A stretch of DNA of 64,000 nt from Zantedeschia hybrid cultivar (lineage: Eukaryota > Streptophyta > Magnoliopsida > Alismatales > Araceae): the NCBI GenBank assembly GCA_030544215.1, contig JARZZO010000009.1:53997129-54061128 (forward strand), written 5' to 3'. Below, one piece after another: positions 23,790 through 35,905 of this stretch (position 1 is the first letter of the stretch; each line of letters begins with the position of its first letter). A model generated the notes under the pieces. That model was not told the DNA's origin and searched no databases. It saw nothing but the letters and a program-made list of their open reading frames with translations. Position numbers and translations under genes: made by a program.

Positions 23790-25947
23790 TAGGTTAACAC
23801 TGTGTTCCTCCCGTTTCGGACTCTAGATTGGCAGTTTTATAATTTATTCCATGCTGTGTTTGATTATTAACTGCATGAATCATGTTCATTAGATAAACAT
23901 GGTTAGTTTACAGTAAATAACTACTTTAAAATTATTTGTTTTCTGCATGCGTTTTGTGTTCTTTGTTTGACGAAGAACGGATACAAATCAGCATCCCCGA
24001 GGGCACCCCAAATGTTGGGGAAGGGTTGCTGGCTCTAAGGATCCCCTCTGTGGAGTCACCGGTCACCGGCGGCCTCATGCCTGGCACCGGATGGGGTGGC
24101 CGAAGGGCCCATCTCCTTCTTCTTCTCCCTGCAGTTTTGTAAGATGGGAAGGGGGTCGGATTTTTTTTTTTGCAAAAAAAAAAAAAAAAAGAAAGGGGAA
24201 ACCACTGGCAACCAGGGGTTGCCAGTGCGGTCGCCATGCCCCTGGGCGCCGGCGGCCTCGCACCAGCCATGGCCCTGCCGGCCGGCGCCTGCAGGGCAGG
24301 CAGCCGACGGCAGGGAGCCGTCGCCCCCCATCCGAGCGCAGCTAGGAAACCCCCCTTTTACCTTTTTATTAGGCCCATTAACCCCTTATTTTTTTAAATT
24401 TTTTGTTGTCCTATTTAATTACAGAATTTAACTTATGAATAAAATATAATTTTATGATTAAATTAAGTTCTTTTCAATTATTAAAGGCCAGCAAATAGAT
24501 TAATAATTTATAGGGTTAATTAACAAGTTGTTGTTAATTGGTTAACCTAATTGTTGGATTAATTGATATTAAAGATATCTAATTTAAATGTTAAATTAAT
24601 TTCTTTAATGTCATTAATTATATTTGGCATGGAATATTATAAATCTGCCAATTTGTTGTTTGTACATTTATTTTGATGTGCATTTGATTGCTTATTTAAA
24701 TTCGATTTAAATTAGTATGCTTTAGCTTAAATGAAATCTTTTTGAAATTCAAATCCAAATTTGGTTTGGTCTCTAATTTATGAAACCAAAATATTATTTA
24801 TTTTTGAAAATTTTATTTACCCATGTTATGTGCATTAACTGTGTGGTTTGTTTTAATTAAAAACTACACGGTGGTCATAGATGTGCATTATTTTGTGGAT
24901 GTGAAACGATTATGGATATGATTGCGTAGTTTATTGTTCATTAATAAATAGAGGTCTGCGAACATCTCCCTCTCATATTCCATTGTATTTCTACCTCCCT
25001 CTCTTTGTATTCGCCTTAAGGCTTCTTCCTTTAAATTATTGATGTAATTTGATCGAGGTGGCTATACGTAGAGCGAGGATGATCCACAACTGCAACCAAA
25101 TGAATATGAAGAAGTTCATTAAATCTATGAGTTTGCAAACTCATGATATAAACTGTTATATTGTGTGTGTGTGTATTTGATTGTCTGGCTCAAGTCAAAC
25201 CGCAGTGCTGTCTATGACCACACTAGTGACATATATGTGATGCGTGTGTTTTTACTTTGATTATGAATCAAATTAGGTAGGTTATTAGTATAAATATATA
25301 TTCGATATATCTAATACTATCGTCTAGGATGAGACCAAACTAATTATTATAAAACCTTCGTTTTAAAGTCTAAACCGTAGCGCAAGTCATTTAGAATGCA
25401 CCGCGTGGCTCTCTATCAATATAGTCATTAAATCTCGATTCTTTGGTAGCATATTCTTCATGTTTACCTGAGATTTGCCATCATATGATGATAGGTCTAT
25501 TGACTATAGCATTGGATGCCTGGAGATTGGAATAGAGGAACAGTATAGTTATCCACATGTTTACCCGATAACTATATTTTTACTCTATTCTGTCACGTAT
25601 TGATGGTAAAACTTAGATCGGGGATAATGGTTTATTGTGTTTACCTGGGACCATTAATAACTTGGGAGTCGAAATATGATCGGATATTGCAAGGAGTTGC
25701 AATTATCATGAGTTGATTGCTCTGAGATAACAGTATGATACTATGTGTTTACCCGAGGTCATACTGTGATGCTTGGAGATTCTGATTCCCACTAGGAGAC
25801 AGTCGGCATCTCCCGTTCTGTATATCTGAAGGTTATACAGTTCGACGAAAATTAGTGGGAGTAAAACTAGATAATAAAAGACAATATCTTATTTTAATTA
25901 ATCTGAATACATGCTAATTATAATTTGATTATCTCTTGTAGGCTAGA
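23790..25947 (+). other. Copia 2 leader (2.2 kb, non-coding, structured)
   Basis: It has the same order as the Copia 1 leader: a GC-rich stretch (24060-24340) with a T-run and A-run at 24160-24190, an AT-rich part with about two mini-hairpins, then four hairpins with a common loop core (25445-25767) and the CTGTATA hairpin near gag. The GC-rich frames are low-complexity and not convincing genes. Confidence 0.75.
25445..25767 (+). repeat. Four leader hairpins sharing a TGTTTACC loop core (Copia 2)
   Basis: The loop core is YRTGTTTACCYG. Stems: TATAGTTATC/GATAACTATA at 25544-25553 and 25567-25576 (10 bp perfect); TAATGGT/ACCATTA at 25625-25631 and 25650-25656; ACAGTATGA/TCATACTGT at 25730-25738 and 25759-25767. 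A weaker one is at about 25445-25483. The last stem ends about 180 bases before the gag ATG, the same distance as in Copia 1. Confidence 0.85.
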
Positions 25948-28900
25948 ATGTCACACCATAACCCGTTGCGAGGCATACTCGATGCCAAGCGTTTGACTGG
26001 CACCAACTACTCAGACTGGCTCAGAAACCTAAAGATTGTCCTCAGGTCTGAGCAGATTGCCTATGTCTTGGATAATGAACCTCCTATTGAACCAACATTA
26101 AATGCCCCAGAGGAAGAAATGATAGCATATGAAAAGTGGAAGGAAGACTCCACCTTGACCTAGTGCTACATGTTAGCCTCTATGAGCAATGAGTTGCAGA
26201 GGCAACATGAGGAGATGGTTGCTAGATCCATCATGCTCTATTTGAAGGAGTTGTTTGGTGAGCAGAGCAGAATCGAACGATATGAGATATCTAAGAATCT
26301 GTTCAAGGCTCAGATGGTAGAAGGAACTTCAGTACACACTCATGTACTGAAGATGATAGAATGGGTGGAGAGGCTGGATGCTGTTGGAGTTCTACTCCCC
26401 AAAGAGATGCATACCGACCTTGTGTTGTCCTCACTTTTACAATCATATGCTCAATTCATTGTGAATTTCAACATGAACAAGATCCAGACCACTTTGGCTG
26501 GACTGTTGAATATGCTGAAGACTGTGGAAGGGAACCTTGTGAAGGAGAAACCCTAAGTCCTTATGGTTGGTAAGACCGGCCGGAAGAGACTAACAGTCCA
26601 AGCCTTTAGAAAAGGTAAAGGCAAGAGTCAGAAGAAGCCGAAAGTTGTCAAGAAGGACAATGGCAAGAGTGTTGAGAAAGGTGATTGCTTCTACTATCAT
26701 TAAAAAGGCCACTAGAAGAGGAATTGTAAGGAATACCTGAAGGACAAGGCTTAAGGAACTGTGAAGCAGCAGGACGCTTCGGGTATCTATATGATAGATG
26801 TAAACTTATCAATAAGAGATTGTACATTACTAGATGTGTATCTCATATCTATAATTATGTACAGGCACTGACAAGAAGACGTAAGCTGAGGACCGGCGAA
26901 GTGGAGCTGAGGCTAGGTAACGGCGCAAGAGTTGCGGCGATCGCTGTGAAGGCAGTGAAGCTCAAGCTATCATCCGGAGACACTTTTTCATTAGATGAAT
27001 GTTATTATGTACCTAGCATAATAAGAAATATTATTTCTATTTCATGTTTAGATAGAATTGGATACAATTAAAATTTTGGGGACAATAGTTGTTCAATGTA
27101 TTTTAGAAATAAATTAATAGCTTCTGCTATCTTATTCAATGGTTTGTATCTATTAAATGTGTCTCATGAAAATTTACACATCGATTCTTTAATTAAAAGA
27201 AGTAAGTATGAAATGAACAAAGTCTACTTATGACATTATAGGCTTGGACACATTAGTGAAAACAGACTTCAAAGGATGCATAAAGATGGATACATAGATT
27301 CATTTGATTATGAATCGTATGCAACCTATGAGTCATGTTTAATGGGTAAAATGGCTACGTCTCCATTTAGTGGAACTGGAGAACGAGCCAAAGACATGTT
27401 AGAAGTTATACATTCAGATGTATGTGGTCCTATGTCTACCCAAGCCATTGGTGGTTTTTCATACTTCATTACATTCACTGATAATCACTCAAGGTTTGGA
27501 TATATATACTTATTGAAATATAAATCTGAAGCTTTTGAGAAATTCAGAGAATTTAAGAATGAAGTAGAGAAACAAACTGGAAAGAGTATAAAAATCATCC
27601 TATCCGATCGGGGAGGTGAATACTTGAGTACAGAGTTCATTAAATACTTGAAGAATAATGGTATCCTTTCTCAGCTTACACCTCCTTATACACCTTAGAT
27701 GAATGGTGTATCAGAAAGGAGAAATCGTATATTAATGGAAATGGTGTGATCTATGATGAGCATGTCCAAATTACTAGTGTCCTTATGGGGATATGCACTT
27801 AGCTCGGCTATGTATATCCTGAACAAGGTACCCAGCAAATATATTGAAACCACACGATATAAGATATGGAATGGAAGGAAACTAGACCTTAAACATGTTA
27901 AAGTCTGGGGATGCCCTGCACATGTGAAAAGACATGACGCAGATAAGCTGGAGTCCAAAACTGACAAATGCTGATTTGTGGGATATCCAAAGGAAACTTA
28001 TGGATATTACTTTTATCATCCTGGCAAACAAAAGGTGTTTGTGGCCAGGAGAGTTGTCTTTCTGGAAGAAAATTATATTCTCTAGAAGAATAGTGGGAGT
28101 AAAATAACTCTGAAAGAAATTCCAAACCCACAAATTGGTAATGGTTCATCAGATGAACTGTCAGTTTCAAGCTGTTCAAAATAATACACAGGAACCTCGT
28201 AGGTCTGAAAGAGTACATAAACCACCAGAAAGATATGTGGGACATATTAATTTGGATAGTTCGAGGATACTCTATAACGAGGATGATGATCTTAAGACTT
28301 ACTAGGAGGCCATTGAAACTCTAGAGGCTAGAAAATGGCCGGAAGCCATGAATTCTGAAATATAGTCCATATACATCAACAAAGTTTGGAACTTGGGACA
28401 TTTACCCAATGGTATAGTATATATCGGTTGCAAATGGATCTTTAAAAGAAAGATTGGTGCGGATGGACGTATTGAGACTTATAAAGCAAGATTAGTAGTG
28501 AAAGGCTATCGTCAAAGACAAGGTGTTGACTATGACGAAACCATTTCAACCGTTGCCATGATTAAGTCTATCAGAATTCTTCTCGCCATTGTTGCCTATC
28601 ATGATTATGAAATCTGACAGATGGATGTGAAGACTGCTTTCCTGAATGGAAACTTTAAGGAGGAGGTGTATATGATACAACTAGAAGGATTCACATCCAA
28701 AGAATCTCCAGACATGGTATGCAAGTTGCAGAGGTCTATTTATGGACTAAAGCAAGCTTCCCGAAGTTAGAACATAAGATTTGATGAGGCGATCAAATCT
28801 TATGGTTTCATTAAGAATGAAGATGAGCTCTGTGTGTACAAGAAAAACAGTGGGAGCGCAATCACATTTTTTATTCTTTACGTTGACGACATCCTACTCA

Positions 28901-29865
28901 TTAGGAATGATGTAGGAATGATGTCATCGGTAAAGATATGGCTGTCAAAGAACTTCTCCATGAAGGATTTAGGAGAAGCATCTTACGTATTGGGAATAAG
29001 GATCCATAGAGATAGATCAAAGAAGATGTTTGCTTTAACCCAATCCATGTACATAGAAACCATTGTTAAAAGATTTGGCATGGAAAATTCCAAGAGAGGT
29101 CTCATACTGATGAGATATGGAATTTCACTTTCTAAAGGTCAGTCTCCCAAGACACTTGAAAAGAGGGCTATAATAGATAAGGTCCCCTTTACTTCTACCA
29201 TAGGCTCCATCATGTATGCCATGCTATGTACTAGACCTGATGTAGCATATGCTCTAAGTGTTACGAGCAGACATCAGGCAGATCCAGGTGATGAACACCG
29301 GAAGGCTGTGAAATGCATCCTTGCGTACTTGAGAAGAACTAAGGATCTATTCCTAGTCTATGGAGGAGGAGACTTAAAGCTGCAAAGATACACTGACTCG
29401 AGTTTTCAGTCTGATCCTGATGACAGCAAGTCAACATCAGGTTTTGTTTTCACACTCAATGGAGGAGCAGTGAGCTGGAAAAGTTCCAAACATGAAACCA
29501 CTGCTGATTCGACAACAGAAGCCGAGTATATTGTTGCTGCTGAAGCCGCCAAGGAAACTGTATGGATGAAGAAATTCATTGGCGATCTTGGTGTGGTAGA
29601 AAACATATTTAGTCCCGTCCCACTGCTGTGTGACAACAATGGGGCAATTACTTAAGTGAAAAAGCCGAGGTCTCATCAAAAGTCGAAGCACATTCTGCGG
29701 CGCTGTCATTTGATCAGAGAGATTATAGCTCGAGGAGATGTCTTTGTGGAAAAAGTTCCCTCAGCCGACAACATAGTAGATCCATTAACAAAGCCTTTGT
29801 CTTGAATTGTATTTGAGCGTCACTTAGAGAATATGGGTATTATGTATAAAAGTGATTGGCTTTAG
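25948..29865 (+). pseudogene. Copia 2 gag-pol polyprotein, many stops and frameshifts
   Basis: It starts MSHHNPLRGILDAKRLTG and keeps a fuller gag than Copia 1 (26170-26556), with a stop at 26161 (TAG) and another at 26554. The zinc knuckle region at 26680-26730 has stops. The protease active site is removed by a small deletion near 26830 that also changes frame. Integrase is at 27276-27700 (L-S-D-R-G-G-E-Y, then V-S-E-R-R-N after a TAG at 27698), reverse transcriptase at 28393-28960 (YVDD in F-I-L-Y-V-D-D-I-L-L), and RNase H at 29380-29650 (Y-T-D-S-S-F-Q-S-D). A further frame change lies between 27974 and 28393. Many stops sit where Copia 1 has Trp or Gln (for example 28616 TGA in I-x-Q-M-D-V-K). 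Confidence 0.93.
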
Positions 29866-29868
29866 TCT

Positions 29869-29879
29869 AAGTGGGAGAT
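29869..29879 (+). promoter_or_regulatory. Copia 2 polypurine tract
   Basis: AAGTGGGAGAT lies directly before the 3' LTR. Confidence 0.85.
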
Positions 29880-31446
29880 TGTTAGTATTGGATGGCCAAT
29901 AAGCCAATTCGACATTGTATTATGTTCAGATTATTATATAATGGCATATTTTCATTGTGTATCTTATCTGAGCATTTCTTATCGAATCACGATGAAGTCT
30001 ATGAACATGTGCATTAATCTTCGGATTTTGATGAGATCATAATTACGGGACCAAAGGTTTATAAACACATGTTCTTAATTGTTCCTTGTCATAGGATGTT
30101 TGAGAAGGACATCAAACATCCGGATAGACTAGTATAGGTTTCTTCAGCTCATATGATGAGGGTAATTGATCCTATAAGTCACTTGTGTAGAGACACTATA
30201 CTGGACCTGTGGGTGCTTATTGGCGAATGATTTCACTGAACTGATCCGACTATGAATCGATGGATAGTAAACATTTCACTATTAACCAGCTCGATTCTTT
30301 TGTCACGGTTGCGTAGATTTGGACCTGAGACGCCAAAGATATCTTGTTGGTCGGTTTCTGAACTTTAACCTTGACTAACGAATTCCTAACCATGGGTTAT
30401 CAATAAGTCAAATGATCGGGTTCAGAGAAATGCCTTCGAAGGTAATTGTGTGTTCAATATGGGATCATCCGCTCTCGGTATTATGAGAGAGAATATTCCA
30501 GGAATGATGCGCTAAAGTCCCTGGCCAGGGCAAACTCTGTATCTGATAAGGAGTTATCGGATTCAGATTAGAGACATCTGATTCAAGTGAATCGACCAGC
30601 TAGGGTTTAACAGTAAACCATACCCTAGGTCGATTCGGGAACATTGCACGGATGAAGGATTATATCCGCGCGGTAACCGTTGACGGAAAGGTTCCAATAG
30701 AGGGTTGCAATAACCCTAATGCCATCCAGGATTACGCGATGTTGCTTGGCATCCAACGTAATCGGAAGCTCGTCCGAATTTAATGTGGGACATTAAATTC
30801 GGCTGATTAATTAATATAAGGATATTAATTAATTCAGTGGGTCCGTAAAGAGTTACCGGGCTTAATGGACTATTAACTGGACTGGTATTTGGGCCTAGAG
30901 GGTGACACACAAAAGGTTTTCAAGTCGATGGATAATTCGACAGGATTTCGGATAAGTCTGTGTTTTTATGAAAAATCGTAAATAGGCTTATTATAAAAGA
31001 ACGGCTGCTACGTCGAGGGCCAGCAACCCTAACCTAGCCGCCGCATACTTTCTCTCTCCTCTCTACTGGGTGCTCGACACGAGGCGGCCATCTGGAGACT
31101 TCGCTTTGGTTCCCGATAGCTCCACTTTCCATCCGACAGGAGTTTTTGAATCCGCATGTCGCGGTGGATTACGCATAGCCAGACGGTATCTACGAATGCC
31201 GCATCGAGCGAGGAGGCGAAGACGATCCATCGTGAGAAGAACCGCGTAGATATCGCTAGAGGCCGGGCACCTGCGTTGCTTGCGGCATCGCTCCGACGGA
31301 ACTTGAGAACGAACGCGGATTCGAATCTGCGCAACGTAAATCCGATTCTCGATTTATTTTGTTGACCGAAATGGGACAGATCTGGTCATGAATATTTTTT
31401 ATTTCCGCTGCATTTCCGATCGGATCCGGACATAGCGAAACTAACA
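29880..31446 (+). repeat. Copia 2 3' LTR (1567 bp, full length)
   Basis: It starts TGTTAG, ends CTAACA, and is followed by CCTCC at 31447-31451. It holds the segments 30170-30383 and 30789-30903 that are missing from the 5' LTR. Confidence 0.95.
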
Positions 31447-32346
31447 CCTCCATCCCATCGTTTTCCTGTGTCCATTCGCCATGTGGGCATTCCATGTTAT
31501 AGGACCTTTGGAAGATAGTTCAGGGGAAATAAAAAAGAAATCATTCATCTTCACTGCCACTGAGTATTTCTCGAAATGGGCTGAAGCTGAAGCATTCGCA
31601 GAAATCAAAGCATCCATGGTAGTGAAATTCATCAAGCGCAACATTCTCGCCAGATTCGGGACACCGCGTGATTTCGTCACCGACAATGGATTCCAATTTG
31701 TCTCCCAGGAGATCCACGATATGTGTAGTAAGTATGGTATCAATTTGCATCATTCTTTGCCTTACTACCCACAAGAGAATGGACAAGAAGAAGCAACTAA
31801 TAAAACTCTCATTCGAATCATCAAAAGAACCTGTAGATCTCATAACTATTCAGACTAGCCTGATCGCCTGATTCAGGCACTTTGGGCGTATCGTACCTCT
31901 GTCCAAACACCCATTGGACAAACACCATATGCATTGATGATCGAGATGGATGCGGTACTCCCAGATGAGATCCTCCTTCCTTCACTAAGAGTACAGTTGC
32001 ACCAAGGAATCAGCAACGTTGAGCGTCACGAAGCCAGGCTAACCCAATTGGAACTATTAGATGAAAGCAGGCTAATGGCAGCATACCATGCACAAGTTTA
32101 CAGAAATAGAATTGCAAGATTCTATGCAAAGGAGGTCCTTGAAAGAAAATTTGAAATCGGGTGATGGTTCTAAAGAAGAAAATGATTAAAGCTTCTGGTC
32201 CCAAGAGCAAACTGCAGGAAAATTGGGAGGGTATGTTTATGATTAAGGAAGCATGTTCAAGAAATGCCTATCGCTTAGTCAACGAAAATGGAGAAGAATT
32301 GCCTCACCCCTGGAATGGGGTCTATTTGAAGAAATTCTACCCTTAA
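31447..32346 (+). pseudogene. Ty3/gypsy integrase, last piece of the split element
   Basis: The frame runs on from 22538 through the CCTCC site. The integrase core is clear: WAFHVIGPLEDSSG, then F-T-A-T-E-Y-F-S-K-W and V-T-D-N-G-F-Q-F (catalytic Asp), then P-Y-Y-P-Q-E-N-G-Q-E-E-A-T-N-K (catalytic Glu). The first catalytic Asp position appears as H (A-F-H-V-I-G, where D is usual). After a TAG at 31856 it continues with RPDRLIQALWAYRT-like and DEILLPSLRVQ segments, and after a TGA at 32162 with a C-terminal K-L-Q-E-N-W-E-G-M-F region ending at the stop near 32344. It is disabled by these stops and by two Copia insertions upstream. Confidence 0.88.
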
Positions 32347-34190
32347 AATGCAAAAAAATTAAAATTTTCAAAAATCCCTAAAAAAAATTGAATATCCAAA
32401 AAGCAACAAAAATATTTCTAAATATGTACATACTCTAATGAAAATCACAAAAAAAAGATCACAAAAACACAAAATCCAACCGTCTGGTGACTGCCATGTG
32501 ACCCTTGTCTAGGTCTAGTTGCATGATAGAATGGGTTACCATTGAAATTTGGATAAGACTTTGGTCCACTAAAGCCATAGAGATGTCTGCTTTATTTTCA
32601 CATGGCCCTCCATGGTCCCTGTAAGATGCACACATTTACACATTTTTTTCAAAATAAACCTTCTTAAAATGGGTTCAATGTCTTTAGTACACTATCAATT
32701 GAAACAGCCTTTGCTCTTCTTCTCTTGACTGATCTGGACAGTCGACGCCCTTAAACGATCGAGCTCATCAAACTGCGGTTCCCGACAAACCCAATAGATG
32801 TAACTCCTTCAAATAGGCCCTAAATATGAAATGTAAAGGACCAGAGCACGTAAAAAGGGCAGTGTCCCTACAGGCGGAATAAGAAATGAAAAGCAAATAA
32901 CCTTGAAAATGTCAAGAAAAAATCAAAAGGGTTCAAGCAATCATACAAAAAAAGCCTTGTTATGACCGTGCCTGGCCATTAAACGCCTGAAGCAATCAAA
33001 AGTAAACAGGGGCATCTAGGAGGTCGATAAGGATATGTTTTGTCATAACTCTATCTTTTAACGGTTTTGTCGATCCTCTTGTGAGCTTGGTTTCATCAGT
33101 TTCTTCATTTTTTTCTCGCTCAAGGTTCAAGTGAGAGATAGTCGTCTAAAGACTGAACTTCATTTTAAAAATGGTTTGTTTTCAAAAAGTTATCACATGC
33201 TTACGTGATCAGAAATGACCGGAGTGGGTGAAGAGTAATGTCCATGTCCTTGGTGAATCAATTTCTTATCCATAATCTCGATGAGCACCCTCAAAAATTC
33301 GGGCTTAGCTCAATGCAAGCGCATCACCTATAGGTGCGACGGCGTCTAATTCTGGGTTAGCATTGCGCGGTTGACCGTTAGAGTTCCAAGGTGTTCCATC
33401 TTATGTCTTTTATGTTGTGAGGAAAGAGACTCGAGTCGGGCAAATTATTTACCTCGAAAACTTTTTAGGCGAACCTGGTGGTCAGAAGTAGCTGGAAGCC
33501 TAAGCATGGCATGATGGTATTGTCATCAATATGAGTCTTAGCCGGTCAAGGTCAGTTTGAGGAGTCTAGAGGCCCAAATCAACCTAGATGCATGCTTAGG
33601 ATACCTAGGAAGTTGAGTATGCATTCCCTTTCATCATTCAACCAGGTCAAGAATGGGCAGTCACCAGGTGGTCGAAACCAAAAACATTTCCCCACTTGTT
33701 AAAAACATTCGCATCTGCATGTTGCATTGCATTACATTTGTTAATATCCACCGGCATTTGCTCGTTTACTTGTTGCATCAGTTTCATTACTCTTTCTTTT
33801 GTCTGGTTAGTAGGACACAACCCATTGACCCTATGCAAAGGCTAGGGAAAGGGTAGTTGTTTTTTTTTTTGGACAAGGGACCGAAAACAGATACTACTAA
33901 TTGTTTTCCCTTCAATGTTGTGTATGCAGGAAGAACAGGTATGAACGGAAAAGAGAAGATTGAAGTGCCCATAAATCAAACAGTGAGATATAGTGGCAAA
34001 CATAAATTCATACATAATAAACAGTGGCATACCCCTGTGATAAACCATCAATCTCTCTTCTCCCCCTCACCCTCATCCTCTCTTCCCCCATGGGAGGAGT
34101 GTCTCATCTGACTCTCCGCATCATCCTCTCCCGTACGGCGCTGGCCAGACATCGGCAGCTTGGAACCCGAGGATCCGGCAGGTCAGTATG
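32347..34190. other. Gypsy 3' region and unassigned DNA, no gene
   Basis: A-rich sequence follows the integrase stop, as is usual for the 3' non-coding part of Tat-type elements. A purine-rich AAAGGCTAGGGAAAGGGTAG segment near 33837-33856 could be a polypurine tract, but no LTR homologous to 2576 follows it. No recognisable coding sequence is seen. Confidence 0.45.
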
Positions 34191-34199
34191 ATCTCCACA

Positions 34200-35905
34200 C
34201 GTCATCAGCAAATAGAGTTAGGGTCTCTAAAAGTTGAACTCCTAGCTAGCGCTAATCCAGCCGATGGAGCTGGAGCAGGCAGACGAGTTCCTGGACTCTG
34301 GGCACTAGACCTGGCAGCTCGATCTCTTCCCTTCTTCATCGCCCGGTCCTACAGGGTTTGGTACTTGAACTCCATCTCCTTCGCCTCCATCTGAGCCTTC
34401 GTGAGATCTCATTGAAGGCCAGCTATCATTCCCTCCCAATACACATCGGGATGGGACCCTCCTGCTGCCTCTGCTTGAGCTACTCGCTCCTCAGCACGGA
34501 GCACCTATTCCCAGAGCTGCTGGTTAATATTCTCTCTCTCCAGCCTGGGTCGCCCTCTCCTCAGCTGCCGCTGCCCTGGCTAGGGTAGCCTCGATCTCCT
34601 GGCACTGTAAGAAACACTAAAATTGAGGCACAGGTTCAACAAGAAAGAAGTAGCATTTGGATAAACGGCACTCACCTACTGCACCAGGTTTGCCTCTCGG
34701 GTCTCGGCCCGATGTAAGGTATTGCGCAGCTGGGCCTCCCAATCTGCTGGGGCCGCTTGCCCCTGTAATGAGGATCCCGCACTAGGGTCCCCTCGCCGTC
34801 CTTGACTGGCTAGCATTCCTCTCTTCATCGCAAATACCATGTAAATAAAGGGACATTCCACCTAACCTCCTATTGAATATCACTCACCAACTCCTAGATC
34901 TGCCTATGCATTTCAGCTAGCTCGAGAATCAGGCCGGCGTTTTAGTTCTTCAGTACCTGCACGGCCTCAGTCTCCAGCATCTGTTAAAACATAACCAGGG
35001 TTTGGTCAGGAAAAGAGAAGTAGGAGGAAGTAAGTGAAGTGAAAAGGGGCCAAGGTGATTTACCCGTCGAACATCAAGATACAAGCGATCCCCGTATCGC
35101 TTAACATAATCATCCAGGTACGCCCGATTGTCCCGTAGAGTCTTGACCTCTTTCATGGCATCTCCTGTGTGGTACCATACCTCGATCTCTTCTCGCCGGA
35201 TCACTCGCCAATCCTGAGCAATTCCGGACGATCAAGTATAGAGTTAGATTTGTTATCAACAAGGAAAGATAAAAGCTTGATATGAATCACTCACCAAGTG
35301 AAGAGGGAAAGAATCGAGCTGGCCACGAATCTCCTCCAGACGGCGAGAGACGGAACGACGGTCCCTGATCACCTCTCACCGTGCCATCAGAGGAGTCCAT
35401 CCCTCGCGATCCGCAGGGATCATACCACGGCCAATAGGGAAGCGAGTGTAACCTCAGATCTATAAAAGAAGGAAATACAGTTAGTATTGAACCAGGTGAA
35501 CAAAAAAGGATTGAGGAATCAAGAAAAGTCACCTGGAGAAAAGGAGTAAACCTGTCAAGGTTCCCCAATCCTCGACGATTGCCTACCAAATGAGAAAAGA
35601 GATGACCAAGCGTCGTTGTTCCCCACGCCATCTTCTTTGCTGCTCGGAGATCCTCTAGTAGCGGTAGATACTTCAAGTTCACTCTGTCCGCAGCTGTCAC
35701 GAACAGTAGGCTCCCAAAGAATAAAAGGAGGAAGATTTGCAGGTTTTGCGAGTTTTCTCTCTCCTCGCCAATTAATAATAGTTAATAGATACGTTGGGTT
35801 CTCTTCCTCACACCCAAACTCCGAAAGTCGGCGACCTATCCACGCCATGGCAAGTACCCCAAGTTCTTCATCTTCTGCAAGAAGGCCAATGTGCTTCTTG
35901 ACTAT
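34200..35905 (-). pseudogene. Plant mobile domain (PMD/MAIN-like) gene fragment with coiled-coil tail
   Basis: Read on the minus strand, 35700-35550 contains KYLPLLEDL followed by A-W-G-T-T-T-L-G-H-L, the pattern of the plant mobile domain, where a Y-x-W-G-x-A-V-L-x-x-L-Y stretch is usual. Next come R-R-E-E-I-E-V-W-Y-H-T-G-D (35204 downward) and a C-terminal coiled coil rich in E, A, R and Q (about 34980 to 34200), including LETEAVQVLKN and EAQLRNTLHRAETREANLVQ. Several stops break it (for example in the LETEAVQVLKN and E-M-H-R-Q-I pieces). Intervals such as 35460-35520 may be introns. PMD proteins are often transposon-linked. The assignment rests on short motifs and is moderate. Confidence 0.5.

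Larger units (their letters stand above)
22539..31446 (+). mobile_element. Copia 2: complete but decayed Ty1/copia retrotransposon, 8.9 kb
   Basis: LTRs are 22539-23776 and 29880-31446, with the primer site at 23778, polypurine tract at 29869-29879 and duplications CCTCC on both sides. It is inserted in the gypsy integrase region, same orientation. It is a relative of Copia 1 with similar LTR ends, leader layout and protein order, but has many more stops and at least two frame changes. Its LTR divergence (roughly 7% over 250 bases by eye) makes it the older of the two. Confidence 0.95.

Noticed and set aside
24056..24431. Frames on both strands in the Copia 2 leader
   Set aside because: They read through T and A runs and low-complexity GC sequence; not conserved with Copia 1.
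33837..34190. Possible 3' LTR of the gypsy element after a purine-rich tract
   Set aside because: No homology to the start of LTR-A at 2576 could be seen, so I do not call an LTR.
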